64,000 bases of DNA from Pseudomonas tohonis. Its GTDB lineage: Bacteria; Pseudomonadota; Gammaproteobacteria; Pseudomonadales; Pseudomonadaceae. Shown here piece by piece: positions 17,994 to 26,514 of the stretch. The notes beneath the pieces are model-generated. The model saw only the letters and a program-made list of their open reading frames with translations. It was not told the DNA's origin and made no database searches. The position numbers were made by a program, and so were the translations under genes. Position 1 is the stretch's first letter. Every line of letters begins with the position of its first letter. The stretch lies in contig NZ_AP023189.1 of the NCBI RefSeq assembly GCF_012767755.2, forward strand, positions 1,116,001 through 1,180,000. The letters are read 5' to 3'.

Positions 17994-18566
17994 TCACGAC
18001 ATCAGCCCGGCCAGCAGGGCCTCGCTCTCCAGCACCTCGGCGTACTCGCCGGCGAGGTTGGCCATGGCCATGTCGTGCACCTCCTCGGCGCTGCGCGGGC
18101 GGCCCGACCAGTCGGCCTTGGCGAAGGTGTAGCAGGCGTCGGCCACCACGGTGGTGGCGAAGCCCAGGTTGCTGGCGCTGCGCGCAGTGGCTTCCACCGA
18201 GTTCTCGCTGGCGACCCCGGTGATCACCACGCGACGGATGCCGCGCACGTGCAGCCAGCGTTCCAGTGCACTGTGGGTGAAGGCGTCGGTGACGTTCTTC
18301 TCCAGCACCTGCTCGTCCGGCCTGGGGGCCAGCTCCGGCTGGAACAGTGCGCCGTCCTGCCCCGGGGCGAACACCGAGCCTGGCTCGCGGGACATGTGGC
18401 GCACGTGCACCAGCGGCCAGCCCTGCCCGCGCCAGTGGGCGAGCAGGGCGGCGATGCGCCCTTCGGCCTGGGGGTTGTTACGTGGCGTGGCGACGCGGGC
18501 GATGCCCTGCTGCATGTCGATGATGATCAGGGCGGGAGGCGAGTGGAGTGGGTCGTTCAGCGGCAT
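17994..18566 (-). CDS. Isochorismatase/cysteine-hydrolase-like protein with Ser for Cys
   Basis: A 190-residue protein of the isochorismatase-like hydrolase fold: IIIDMQQG supplies Asp17 and EKNVTDAF supplies Lys90. The segment VVITGVASENSVEATARSA is the nucleophile region, but position 123, normally Cys in amidase members (pattern G-V-A-T-x-x-C-V), is Ser here. It may therefore be a non-amidase member, like true isochorismatases that lack the Cys, or an inactive one. I chose MPLNDP at 18566, since the longer frame runs through the palindromic repeat upstream. The gene is monocistronic. Confidence 0.8.
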   Translation of the reverse strand: MPLNDPLHSPPALIIIDMQQGIARVATPRNNPQAEGRIAALLAHWRGQGWPLVHVRHMSREPGSVFAPGQDGALFQPELAPRPDEQVLEKNVTDAFTHSALERWLHVRGIRRVVITGVASENSVEATARSASNLGFATTVVADACYTFAKADWSGRPRSAEEVHDMAMANLAGEYAEVLESEALLAGLMS

Positions 18567-18620
18567 GTCGAGTGTCCTTTCCTCGGGGCTGGCATACTGT
18601 GCGCCGACTCTAGCAGACCT

Positions 18621-18748
18621 TCGAAAAACTACCTGCGTTGCCATCGCTGCATTAGGAACAGGCTCAAGAATGCTCATCTACAGCGTGTAGACTCCGCTTT
18701 TTTCGCCTGTTCCTGCCTTGCGCTGGCGGCCTCGCCTACGTTTTTTCG
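18621..18748. repeat. 128-bp near-symmetrical palindrome (pseudomonad intergenic element)
   Basis: The whole element folds about position 18684. CTACA at 18678-18682 pairs with TGTAG at 18686-18690. AGGAACAGGC at 18654-18663 pairs with GCCTGTTCCT at 18705-18714, and CGAAAAA at the left edge pairs with TTTTTCG at the right edge. It lies between the isochorismatase-like gene (leftward) and the NYN gene (rightward). From memory, related sequences occur in many Pseudomonas intergenic spaces. It could be a mobile-element relic or a structured transcript. Confidence 0.7.
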
Positions 18749-18786
18749 CAGCCAGAAACCCACGCCCGCCACCCCGAGGAAACCCG

Positions 18787-19260
18787 GTGAAGAAGATCGC
18801 AGTGTTCGCCGATGTCCAGAACCTCTACTACACGGTGCGCCAGGCCTATGGCTGTCACTTCAACTACACCGCGCTGTGGAAGGACATCGCCGCCCGTGGC
18901 GAGATCGTCGAGGCCTATGCCTACGCCATCGACCGGGGCGATGCCCGCCAGCAGCAGTTCCAGCAGATCCTGCGCAACCTCGGCTTCACCGTGAAGCTCA
19001 AGCCCTTCATCCAGCGCGCCGATGGCTCGGCCAAGGGCGACTGGGACGTGGGCATCACCATCGACATCCTCGACGCCGCCGCGCGGGTGGACGAGATCGT
19101 CCTGGCCTCCGGCGATGGCGACTTCGACCTGCTGCTCGACCGCGTCCGCGACCGTGGCGTCGAGGCCGTCGCCTATGGCGTGCCGGGCCTCACCGCTCAA
19201 TCGCTGGTGCGCGCCGCCAGCCGCTACGTACCCATCGAGGGCGGCCTGCTGCTCAAGTGA
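18787..19260 (+). CDS. NYN-domain (LabA/DUF88-like) PIN-fold protein
   Basis: A 157-residue protein starting at GTG 18787, preceded by GAGGAA. It begins KKIAVFADVQNLYY, the conserved first strand and Asp-x-x-Asn of NYN domains. A second acidic cluster follows in GDWDVGITIDILD, and LASGDGDFDLLLD is the third. These aspartates form the metal-binding site of PIN-like RNases, so RNA processing or degradation is likely. The gene is followed closely by a DnaQ-like exonuclease gene (34-bp gap), probably in one transcript. Confidence 0.88.
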   Translation: MKKIAVFADVQNLYYTVRQAYGCHFNYTALWKDIAARGEIVEAYAYAIDRGDARQQQFQQILRNLGFTVKLKPFIQRADGSAKGDWDVGITIDILDAAARVDEIVLASGDGDFDLLLDRVRDRGVEAVAYGVPGLTAQSLVRAASRYVPIEGGLLLK

Positions 19261-19294
19261 CAGCCCGCCGCCCCTGCAGAACAGTGGAAACCCC

Positions 19295-19897
19295 GTGGAC
19301 CCCATCGCCGTCATCGACTTCGAAACCACCGGCGTCACGCCGGGGGACAACTGCCGCGCCACCGAGATAGGCGTCGTCATCCTCGACCAGGGCCGCATCG
19401 TCGACCGCTACCAGAGCCTGATGAACGCCGGCGTCTGGGTGCCGCCCTTCATCGAGAGCCTCACCGGCATCAGCAACGCCATGGTCCGTGCCGCCCCGCC
19501 GACGGCGCAGGTGATGGGGGAGGTGGCGGACTTCGTCGGCGACATTCCCCTGCTGGCGCACAACGCCTCCTTCGACCAGAAGTTCTGGGACGCCGAACTG
19601 GCACGCCTGGGACGCCGTCGCCGGCAGGCCTTCGCCTGCTCGCTGCTGCTGTCGCGCCGGTTGCTGCCGGAGGCGCCCAACCACAAGCTCGGCACCCTCA
19701 ACCGCTGGGCGCGCCTGCCCGACACCGGCCAGGCCCACCGCGCCATGGCCGATGCCGAGATGGCGGCCAACCTCACCCTGCACATCGCCGACCGCCTGCG
19801 CGAACGCCACGGTGTGCGCCAGGTGAGCCACGAGCTGTTCTGCCGCCTGCAGAAAGTCCCTGCCGCGAAGATCCTGGAGGCGCTGAAGCGTTTGTAG
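19295..19897 (+). CDS. DnaQ/DEDDh-family 3'-5' exonuclease
   Basis: 200 residues from a GTG at 19295. The DEDDh motifs are complete: Exo I DFETTG, Exo II HNASFDQKF and Exo III HRAMADAEM. The size and the absence of a polymerase or other domain fit a stand-alone proofreading-like or RNase-T-like exonuclease (PolC epsilon-like). It probably shares a transcript with the NYN gene, so the pair may serve nucleic-acid turnover. The exact substrate is not readable from sequence. Confidence 0.88.
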   Translation: MDPIAVIDFETTGVTPGDNCRATEIGVVILDQGRIVDRYQSLMNAGVWVPPFIESLTGISNAMVRAAPPTAQVMGEVADFVGDIPLLAHNASFDQKFWDAELARLGRRRRQAFACSLLLSRRLLPEAPNHKLGTLNRWARLPDTGQAHRAMADAEMAANLTLHIADRLRERHGVRQVSHELFCRLQKVPAAKILEALKRL

Positions 19898-20332
19898 GTG
19901 GGCTCAAGCGGTTGTAGGTGCGATGTAGGTTGGGCTGAGGTACGAAGCCCAACGCAGCAGACCCCGACCCAGCACCGTTGGGCCTCGCTTGGCTCGGCAC
20001 CCACCTACGCAGTCCCATGCGGTGATGCGTCCGGGGGAACCTGTGGTGGCAGCCCTGCGGCCTGCTTGGCGAATGAATTGGCTCTGTCTGCATTAGCTGT
20101 TGTGGATTCAACGAAAAGGTTCAAGAACGGTGCTTTCAGGGCTTTTCTGAATTGCTGGCACGCCCACCGCATGGGTTTCGCTTCGCTCTACACCCTCCTA
20201 CGAAAGCCGCCAGCCACGGCGTCCACCCGGTGGTGATGCGCACATCAATGTGAAGTCGTGAGCCTCGAAGTTGGAGCAGCGGCCAAACGCCCCTTTCAGG
20301 AGGCCGAGCGCAATCGTCGTTTCAGGGGTTGA
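19898..20332. repeat. Gene-free stretch with dispersed repeat fragments
   Basis: I see no gene here. The stretch contains CATGGGTTTCGCTTCGCTCT at 20170-20189, which recurs at 33452-33471 and, as a 19-base match, at 62584-62602. It also holds a diverged GCGAATGAATT repeat near 20070. Confidence 0.55.
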
Positions 20333-20487
20333 GCGACATGGATGTCGCGAAAGGCGTACCGGGCCATGGATGGCCCGTTACGCCGTGCCCCTGAAATGAT
20401 GATGGAGCGAGGGAAGTCTGGCTTCAGCCAGACCCGTATGGAGGGGCAAGCCCTTTTGGTTTCTTTTGGGGCGACTGCCAAAAGAAA
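20333..20487 (+). ncRNA. Candidate structured element: four consecutive hairpins
   Basis: Four inverted repeats follow each other. GCGACAT/ATGTCGC lies at 20333-20348. A 15-bp arm pair with one mismatch lies at 20353-20384. GTCTGGCT/AGCCAGAC lies at 20416-20433. A perfect 10-bp pair, TTTCTTTTGG/CCAAAAGAAA, lies at 20460-20487. The first two hairpins share the same centre, CATGGATG. No protein-coding gene is convincing here. It may be a structured RNA or a repetitive DNA element; transcription is unproven. Confidence 0.45.
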
Positions 20488-20655
20488 CTCGCCCGGCAAG
20501 GCGAAACAGAAAACCTCGGCAAAGCTCGGCAATCAACCGGGCTCCAAATCTGCTAGCAACACTTAACGCAGACAGCGCCAACGAATTCGCCCCTGCAGGG
20601 ATCGCGCAGCCTGCAGGTCGGGTGCAACCCGACATTTGCGGCGGCTGGACCATCT

Positions 20656-21129
20656 TCACACCTTGCGCAACGCCTCGACCTTCCCGCCGTGCACCTGCAG
20701 TTCAGCCGGGATGCGTCGCTCGAAGGGGGTGGAGAGGATCAGCGAGGTCTTGCTCGCGCCGTACTGGCTGAGGCGGTCGATCAGGTCCTGCAGCTCCGGC
20801 ATGGTCGCCACGGCGGCCTTCATCAGCACGCAGGCGTCGCCGGTGATGCGGTGGCAGAGGGAAATCTGCGGGATCTTCTCCAGGGCCTCCAGGGCGCGCT
20901 TGGAATCATGATCGGCGAGGCGCAGCTCGATCACGCATTCGATCGGCAGGCCGATCTTCGCCGGGTCGACGGCGGCGTGGTAACCGGTGATCACGCCGCT
21001 GGCCTCCAGCTTGGCCACGCGGTCGGCCACGGCCGGGGGCGAGAGGTTGACCCGGCGCGCCAGTTCGGCGAACGAAGCGCGGCCGTTCTCCATCAGCGCC
21101 GAGAGCAGCAGGCGGTCGTATTTGTCCAT
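20656..21129 (-). CDS. Lrp/AsnC-family transcriptional regulator
   Basis: 157 residues. The N-terminal winged helix-turn-helix reads LLSALMENGRASFAELARRVNLSPPAVADRVAKLEASGVITGY. The RAM (ligand-binding) domain follows: IECVIELRL, then CHRITGDACVLMKAAVATMPELQDLIDRL. This is the full and usual length for an Lrp-family protein, which senses an amino acid or similar small ligand. It is divergent from the YedA-type exporter gene across 159 bp, so it probably controls that exporter and itself. Confidence 0.92.
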   Translation of the reverse strand: MDKYDRLLLSALMENGRASFAELARRVNLSPPAVADRVAKLEASGVITGYHAAVDPAKIGLPIECVIELRLADHDSKRALEALEKIPQISLCHRITGDACVLMKAAVATMPELQDLIDRLSQYGASKTSLILSTPFERRIPAELQVHGGKVEALRKV

Positions 21130-21166
21130 CGGTGGTCTCCACGCAGGGTATTTAGGAAAAAAGGCA

Positions 21167-21179
21167 AATAGCGCTTATT
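21167..21179. promoter_or_regulatory. Possible Lrp-type operator
   Basis: AATAGCGCTTATT is a short near-palindrome in the divergent space between the Lrp-family gene and the exporter gene, close to the regulator's own start. Placement suggests an autoregulatory site; sequence support is weak. Confidence 0.3.
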
Positions 21180-21288
21180 AGCGTTGATTCAAAAGTTAAG
21201 GGGCCATTGAAGCAGGTTTCATCGCTTATTTTCCCTGTCATGCCTTGCATAGAATAAACACCCTGCCAACCGGATCGTCGAGCCCCCC

Positions 21289-22194
21289 ATGCCTGCGCAA
21301 CGTTTTCCCCTCCTGCTGATCGGCGCCTTCTTCGCCCTCTACATCATCTGGGGGTCCACCTACCTCGCGATCCGCATCGGCGTCGAATCCTGGCCGCCGC
21401 TGCTCATGGCCGGCGTGCGCTTCGTCATCGCCGGCAGCCTGATGTTCGCCTGGCTGCGCTGGCGCGGCGCGCCCATGCCGACCCTGCGCGAGTGGAAGGC
21501 CGGTGCGATGGTCGGCGTGCTGCTGCTCAGCTGCGGCAACGGCGGCGTGACCCTGGCCGAGCACCTGGGCGTGGCCTCCGGCGTCGCCGCCCTGGCGGTG
21601 GCCACGGTGCCGCTGTTCGCCCTGCTGTTCGGCCTCATCTGGGGCCAGCGCACCACGCGCCTGGAATGGGCCGGCATCGTGCTCGGGCTGATCGGCATCG
21701 GCCTGCTCAACCTCGGCTCCAACCTCCAGGCCAGCCCGCTGGGTGCCGTCCTGATCATCTTCGCTGCCGCCAGCTGGTCCTTCGGCTCCATGTGGAGCAA
21801 GCACCTGCCGCTGCCCGCCGGCCCCATGGCCAGCGCCGTGGAGATGCTCGCCGGTGGCGTCGCGCTGCTGCTGGGCAGCGCCCTGAGCGGCGAGCGCATG
21901 GAGAGCCTGCCCACCCCCGCCGGCTGGGCGGCCCTGGCCTACCTGGTGGTGTTCGGCTCGATCATCGCCTTCAGCTCCTACCTCTACCTGTTGAAGAACG
22001 TGCGCCCGGCGGCGGCCACCAGCTACGCCTACGTCAACCCGGTGGTGGCGGTACTGCTCGGCGTGCTCTTCGCCGGCGAGCACATCGGTGGCGAGGAAGG
22101 CCTGGCGATGCTGGTGATCATCAGCGCCGTGGTGCTGATCGGCCTGCCGCAGTGGCGCAAGCCCAAGGAGCCCGCGCTGCAGCAGACGAGCTGA
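21289..22194 (+). CDS. yedA: Drug/metabolite exporter of the EamA family, YedA-like
   Basis: 301 residues with ten predicted membrane helices in two EamA repeats. The N-terminus (LLIGAFFALYIIWGSTYLAIRIGVESWPP) and the second-repeat segment PVVAVLLGVLFAGEHIGGEE are characteristic of YedA-type DMT transporters. It should export small metabolites or amino-acid-like compounds across the inner membrane; the true substrate is unknown. A -10-like TAGAAT lies near 21248. Divergent Lrp-type regulator next door, which suggests an amino-acid-related signal. Confidence 0.85.
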   Translation: MPAQRFPLLLIGAFFALYIIWGSTYLAIRIGVESWPPLLMAGVRFVIAGSLMFAWLRWRGAPMPTLREWKAGAMVGVLLLSCGNGGVTLAEHLGVASGVAALAVATVPLFALLFGLIWGQRTTRLEWAGIVLGLIGIGLLNLGSNLQASPLGAVLIIFAAASWSFGSMWSKHLPLPAGPMASAVEMLAGGVALLLGSALSGERMESLPTPAGWAALAYLVVFGSIIAFSSYLYLLKNVRPAAATSYAYVNPVVAVLLGVLFAGEHIGGEEGLAMLVIISAVVLIGLPQWRKPKEPALQQTS

Positions 22195-22283
22195 CGGGAG
22201 GCCGGAACCCGGGCGACGGCGACGCAGGTAGTTTTGCGGCGGCCTGATAGAATTGCGCCTTTTCCACCTCCGGTTCCGCCCCC

Positions 22284-23609
22284 ATGACCTTCGCTTCCCT
22301 TGGCCTGATCGACCCCCTGCTGCGCGCGCTCGACACGCTCGGCTACAAGACCCCATCGCCGGTGCAGGCCGAGGCGATCCCCGCCGTGCTCAAGGGCCGC
22401 GACCTGATGGCCGCGGCGCAGACCGGCACCGGCAAGACCGCCGGCTTCGCCCTGCCGCTGTTGCAGCGCCTGACCATGGAAGGCCCGCAGGTGGCCGCCA
22501 ACTCGGTGCGCGCCCTGGTGCTGGTGCCCACCCGCGAGCTGGCCGAGCAGGTCCACGAGAGCTTCCGCGTCTACGGGCAGAACCTGCCGCTGCGCACCTA
22601 CGCGGTGTACGGCGGGGTCAGCATCAACCCGCAGATGATGAAGCTGCGCAAGGGCATCGACGTGCTGGTGGCCACCCCCGGGCGCCTGCTCGACCTGTAC
22701 CGGCAGAACGCGGTCAAGTTCAACCAGCTCCAGGCGCTGGTGCTGGACGAGGCCGACCGCATGCTCGACCTCGGCTTCTCCCGCGAGCTGGACGACGTCT
22801 TCTCCGCCCTGCCGCGCCGCCGCCAGACCCTGCTGTTCTCCGCCACCTTCTCCGACGCCATCCGCCAGATGGCCCGCGAACTGCTGCGCGACCCGCTGTC
22901 CATCGAGGTCAGCCCGCGCAACGCCGCCGCGCGCAGCGTCAGGCAGTGGCTGATCACCGTCGACAAGAAGCGCAAGTCCGAGCTGTTCCTGCACCTGCTG
23001 CAGGAGCGGCGCTGGGGCCAGGTGCTGGTGTTCGTCAAGACGCGCAAGGGGGTCGACGAACTGGTGGATGACCTGCAGCGCACTGGCGTTTCCGCCGATG
23101 CCATCCACGGCGACAAGCCGCAGCCCTCGCGCCTGCGCGCGCTGGAGCGCTTCAAGGCCGGCGAGGTGCAGATCCTCGTCGCCACCGATGTCGCGGCCCG
23201 TGGCCTGGACATCGACGACCTGCCGCTGGTGGTCAACTTCGACCTGCCCATCGTGGCCGAGGACTACGTGCACCGCATCGGCCGCACCGGGCGTGCCGGC
23301 GCCACCGGCGAGGCCATCTCCCTGGTCTGCGCCGACGAGGTGCAGCTGCTCTCGGCCATCGAAGTGCTGATCAAGCAGACCCTGCAGCGCCGCGACGAGC
23401 CCGGCTTCGTCCCTGACCACCGGGTGCCGCAGACCGACGCCACCGGCGCCATCCTGAAAAAACCCAAGAAGCCGAAGAAACCCAAGGAGCCCCAGGCCGG
23501 CGCCAAGGGTGGCAAGCCGTCGCGCCTGGGCAACTGGATCGACAGCGAGGCGCCGAAGACCAAGGCCGTGCGCAAGGGCCCGGGTTTCGGCAAGGCGAAG
23601 AAGGGCTGA
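22284..23609 (+). CDS. DEAD-box RNA helicase (RhlE-like)
   Basis: 441 residues with the complete DEAD-box set: Q motif (FASLGL...PSPVQAEAIP), motif I AQTGTGKT, Ia PTRELAEQ, Ib TPGRLLD, II DEAD, III SATF, V ATDVAARGLD and VI HRIGRTGRAG. The C-terminus is a lysine/proline-rich basic tail (KKPKKPKKPKEP) that would bind RNA nonspecifically. The RhlE subgroup takes part in ribosome assembly and RNA decay. It starts at ATG 22284, 90 bp after yedA on the same strand. The exact paralogue cannot be named safely. Confidence 0.9.
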   Translation: MTFASLGLIDPLLRALDTLGYKTPSPVQAEAIPAVLKGRDLMAAAQTGTGKTAGFALPLLQRLTMEGPQVAANSVRALVLVPTRELAEQVHESFRVYGQNLPLRTYAVYGGVSINPQMMKLRKGIDVLVATPGRLLDLYRQNAVKFNQLQALVLDEADRMLDLGFSRELDDVFSALPRRRQTLLFSATFSDAIRQMARELLRDPLSIEVSPRNAAARSVRQWLITVDKKRKSELFLHLLQERRWGQVLVFVKTRKGVDELVDDLQRTGVSADAIHGDKPQPSRLRALERFKAGEVQILVATDVAARGLDIDDLPLVVNFDLPIVAEDYVHRIGRTGRAGATGEAISLVCADEVQLLSAIEVLIKQTLQRRDEPGFVPDHRVPQTDATGAILKKPKKPKKPKEPQAGAKGGKPSRLGNWIDSEAPKTKAVRKGPGFGKAKKG

Positions 23610-23814
23610 CTGCTACCGCCCGGTGTGGCATCGGGTGACGCAACGCGGGGCGTGACGAACCATCGAGGTGCAGCGCCCGTGTCGCCAGAGCCGGCGGCAC
23701 GCGGCCTGGCGCGGGATTGGCGAGAGTTCGGAATAATGGCGCAGATCGTGCATTTCTGTGCGAAATGATGAACGCCTGGTGCGTTCGAAGCGCAGCCCCA
23801 CATCAGACGATTCC

Positions 23815-24648
23815 ATGATGCGTCCCAAGGAACTCAAGCACTGGACCACCGGTGTCGCCCACCTGCTGTCGCTGCCCGCCGGCCGCGCGCGCCTGCTCGG
23901 CCTCGCCCAATGGTTGCAGCAGATCTGTCACGTCGATCACTTCGTGCTCTTCGTCTACGAGGGCAACCACCGACCGCTGGCGCTGTTCGACACCTTCCCG
24001 GCGGACAAGCGCCACGTCTATGTCGAGGACTACCAGGTCGGCCCCTACCTGCTCGACCCCTTCTACCTCGCCTGCACCCGCAACCAGGCACCCGGGCTGT
24101 GGCGCCTGCGCCAGTTCGCGCCGGACCACTTCTACCTGGGCGAGTACTACGTCACCTACTACCAGCAGACCGGCCTCACCGAGGAGATCGCCTTCTTCGT
24201 CGACCTCGCCGACGGCGCCAAGGCCGTGCTCTCGCTGATGCGCAGCGCCTGCAGCCCGGCCTACAGCCGCGACGAGATGCAGCTGCTCGACTGCGCCCAG
24301 GGGGTGGTCGAACAGGTGGTGGGGGAGGCCTGGGAACAGCGCCGCGCCCACCAGCCGCGTCCGGCCCAGGACCTGGACTACAAGATCCGCGAGACCTTCG
24401 AGCAATTCGGCGCCCACCTGCTCACCGCCCGGGAGCAGGAAGTGGTGCAGATGCTCCTGCGCGGGCATTCCAGCGCCTCGGTGGCCGAACACCTGGCCAT
24501 CAGCCCCGGCACGGTGAAGATCCACCGCAAGAACATCTACGCCAAGCTCGGCATCGGCAGCCAGTCGGAGTTGCTCGGCCTGCTGGTGCGTGACCTCGCC
24601 GGGCAGCGCGAGGCCTCCATCGATCCGGTATTGCGTACCGCGATCTGA
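23815..24648 (+). CDS. LuxR-family regulator with N-terminal sensor domain
   Basis: About 277 residues from ATG 23815 (a second ATG follows at 23818). The N-terminal ~190 residues form a GAF-like sensor region without autoinducer-binding signature that I can recognise. The C-terminal HTH is typical of LuxR/FixJ: LTAREQEVVQMLLRGHSSASVAEHLAISPGTVKIHRKNIYAKLGIGSQSEL (described as the segment at about 208-258). No receiver domain is present. It stands upstream of and co-directional with the polyamine-type ABC operon and could be its activator, but a 660-bp gap separates them. Confidence 0.85.
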   Translation: MMRPKELKHWTTGVAHLLSLPAGRARLLGLAQWLQQICHVDHFVLFVYEGNHRPLALFDTFPADKRHVYVEDYQVGPYLLDPFYLACTRNQAPGLWRLRQFAPDHFYLGEYYVTYYQQTGLTEEIAFFVDLADGAKAVLSLMRSACSPAYSRDEMQLLDCAQGVVEQVVGEAWEQRRAHQPRPAQDLDYKIRETFEQFGAHLLTAREQEVVQMLLRGHSSASVAEHLAISPGTVKIHRKNIYAKLGIGSQSELLGLLVRDLAGQREASIDPVLRTAI

Positions 24649-24751
24649 GCGCAGGGCCTTATCGCCAACGGGAATTTAGCGGCGCTGATCAATAACCAAC
24701 CATTGGTCTGCAACCCGCGCGGCGCAAGGTCCAGAGCTGCCTGTCCACGAC

Positions 24752-24760
24752 TTATCCACA
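24752..24760 (+). promoter_or_regulatory. DnaA box
   Basis: Perfect TTATCCACA, the consensus 9-mer. First of three in this intergenic region. Confidence 0.55.
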
Positions 24761-24986
24761 GTCCGCTCCACAGATAATGTGGGCAGGAAATCCCACCCCC
24801 TGCGACATTTCAGCCCCTGCGGCAAGCCTTTTTATGCAGAAAAAAGGCTTGCCTTGGCGCAGCTCCGGTGGCAAGCGCTTTTCGTCGCCGGTGCGACGTG
24901 AAATCGCACTTTTGCACCGCTGTTCATTTTTTGTACATATTCGCGAGGCTCCCGTCGTTGCTGGCCTGTGGGAGGTTATAGACGAG

Positions 24987-24995
24987 TTATCCACA
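24987..24995 (+). promoter_or_regulatory. DnaA box
   Basis: Perfect TTATCCACA followed by G. Second of three, same orientation as the first. Confidence 0.55.
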
Positions 24996-25161
24996 GCTTC
25001 ATCCACCGTTTCTGTGGGCACACGGACGCTTGCCCCTGGGGGGCTGATCTGGTAGCCGCAGGCGATCGGCGTCACCACCTGATCGATCAAAAAATGAACA
25101 GTTCCCGGCGACCCCTGTCAGGAGCGGTGCGCACGCGCCCATCCACTCGCTGTCCACAAAG

Positions 25162-25170
25162 TTATCCACA
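25162..25170 (+). promoter_or_regulatory. DnaA box
   Basis: Perfect TTATCCACA, preceded at once by the looser TGTCCACAA. Third of three, 140 bp before the transporter ATPase start. Confidence 0.55.
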
Positions 25171-25309
25171 GCTTCTGTGAATAGCTCCCCAGGAGGTTGG
25201 CGGGCCACCGGGCGGCGCCGGGCCCTATCCCCGGAGGGATATATACAGTCCGAAACAGCGGTTGATAGCGTGGCCCCACAAGCAGGAACACCTGGAAAAG
25301 GGGCTGGTC

Positions 25310-26428
25310 GTGAGCGATGCAGACGCTGTCTTCGATATCGAATTCCGCAACGTGGAAAAGAGCTACGGCTCGGTGCGCGCGGTCAGCGGGCTGAACTTCA
25401 AGGTCCGGCGGGGCGCCTTCCACTCCTTCCTCGGCAGCTCCGGCTGCGGCAAGACCACCACCCTGCGCATGATCGCCGGCTTCGAGCAGCCCAGCGCCGG
25501 CGAAGTCTGGCTCGGCGGCCGGCCCGTGGCGGGCATTCCGGCGCACCAGCGGCCGGTGAACATGGTGTTCCAGAGCTACGCCCTGTTCCCCCACCTCACG
25601 GTGGCGGAAAACATCGCCTACGGCCTGCGCTACCTGACCCCCCGGCCCGACCGCGAGGAGCAGCGCCGCCGCGCCGACGAGGCCCTGGAGATGGTGCGCC
25701 TCACCGGCTTCGGCCAGCGCAAGCCCCACGAGCTTTCCGGGGGCCAGCAGCAGCGCGTGGCCCTGGCCCGCGCCCTGGTCAACAAGCCCACCGTGCTGTT
25801 GCTCGACGAGCCCCTGGCGGCGCTGGACCGCAAGCTGCGCAAGGAGATGCAGTCCGAACTGCTGCGCCTGCAGCGCGAGGTCGGCATCACCTTCGTGCTG
25901 GTCACCCACGACCAGGAAGAGGCGCTGTCGATGAGCGACAGCATCAGCGTCATGCAGGACGGCGGCATCATCCAGACCGCCACCCCCGAGCAGCTCTACG
26001 AAACCCCCGCCAGCCGCTACGTGGCGGACTTCATCGGCGAATCCAACCTGTTCACCGGCACCGTGCGCCGGGTGGACGGCGACCGCGTGCTGCTGGACAT
26101 GCCCCAGGGCCTGCAACTGGCCAGCCCGGCCACCCCCACCGGCCCGCGCCTGGCAGCCAGCGAGCCGGGCTGCATCGCCGTGCGCCCGGAGCAGATCGCC
26201 ATCGGCAATGCCGCCGACGCCCTGGCCCGGGAGATCAGCCTGGCCGGGGAGGTGGTGGACCGCATCTACCTGGGCAACCTCACCGAATACCGCGTGCGCA
26301 CCGAGCCCTTCGGCATCGTCTGCGTGCGCGTGCCGGGCCACACCGGGCGCGACAAGGCGGCCTTCGAGCATGGCGCGCCGGTGCGCATCGGCTGGGACCA
26401 GGCCGCCGGCCTGGCCATGGCGCTCTAG
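25310..26428 (+). CDS. ABC transporter ATP-binding protein, spermidine/putrescine (PotA) type
   Basis: About 372 residues from GTG 25310, preceded by a GGAAAAGGGG ribosome site. Motifs: Walker A GSSGCGKTTT, Q-loop MVFQSYALFPH, signature LSGGQQQRVALARAL, Walker B VLLLDEPLAALD and H-loop LVTHDQ. A C-terminal TOBE/OB regulatory domain follows (SEPGCIAVRPEQIAIG onward), as in PotA/PotG. It powers uptake through the two permeases encoded downstream. First gene of a five-gene co-directional cluster with binding protein, two permeases and aldehyde dehydrogenase. Confidence 0.93.
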   Translation: MSDADAVFDIEFRNVEKSYGSVRAVSGLNFKVRRGAFHSFLGSSGCGKTTTLRMIAGFEQPSAGEVWLGGRPVAGIPAHQRPVNMVFQSYALFPHLTVAENIAYGLRYLTPRPDREEQRRRADEALEMVRLTGFGQRKPHELSGGQQQRVALARALVNKPTVLLLDEPLAALDRKLRKEMQSELLRLQREVGITFVLVTHDQEEALSMSDSISVMQDGGIIQTATPEQLYETPASRYVADFIGESNLFTGTVRRVDGDRVLLDMPQGLQLASPATPTGPRLAASEPGCIAVRPEQIAIGNAADALAREISLAGEVVDRIYLGNLTEYRVRTEPFGIVCVRVPGHTGRDKAAFEHGAPVRIGWDQAAGLAMAL

Positions 26429-26514
26429 TTCATCTCCCCGGCAAGGCATCGCAGGGGCTTTTGCAGTGCAGGGCAGACAAGAAAACCAACACTCAACAGG
26501 CGGGGTAGCAGGCA

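Larger units (their letters stand above)
24649..25309. promoter_or_regulatory. Long intergenic region with clustered DnaA boxes
   Basis: No gene is visible in 661 bp. It holds three perfect copies of TTATCCACA in the same orientation (24752-24760, 24987-24995, 25162-25170) and looser relatives such as TGTCCACAA (25152-25160). AT-rich pieces occur between them (around 24915-24950). It must also contain the promoter of the ABC operon, which I cannot pinpoint. Confidence 0.6.

Noticed and set aside
24649..25309. Chromosomal replication origin (oriC)
   Set aside because: Three DnaA boxes are present, but none of the genes that flank pseudomonad oriC (dnaA, dnaN, rpmH, gidA/parAB) is near, and no repeated AT-rich 13-mers were seen.
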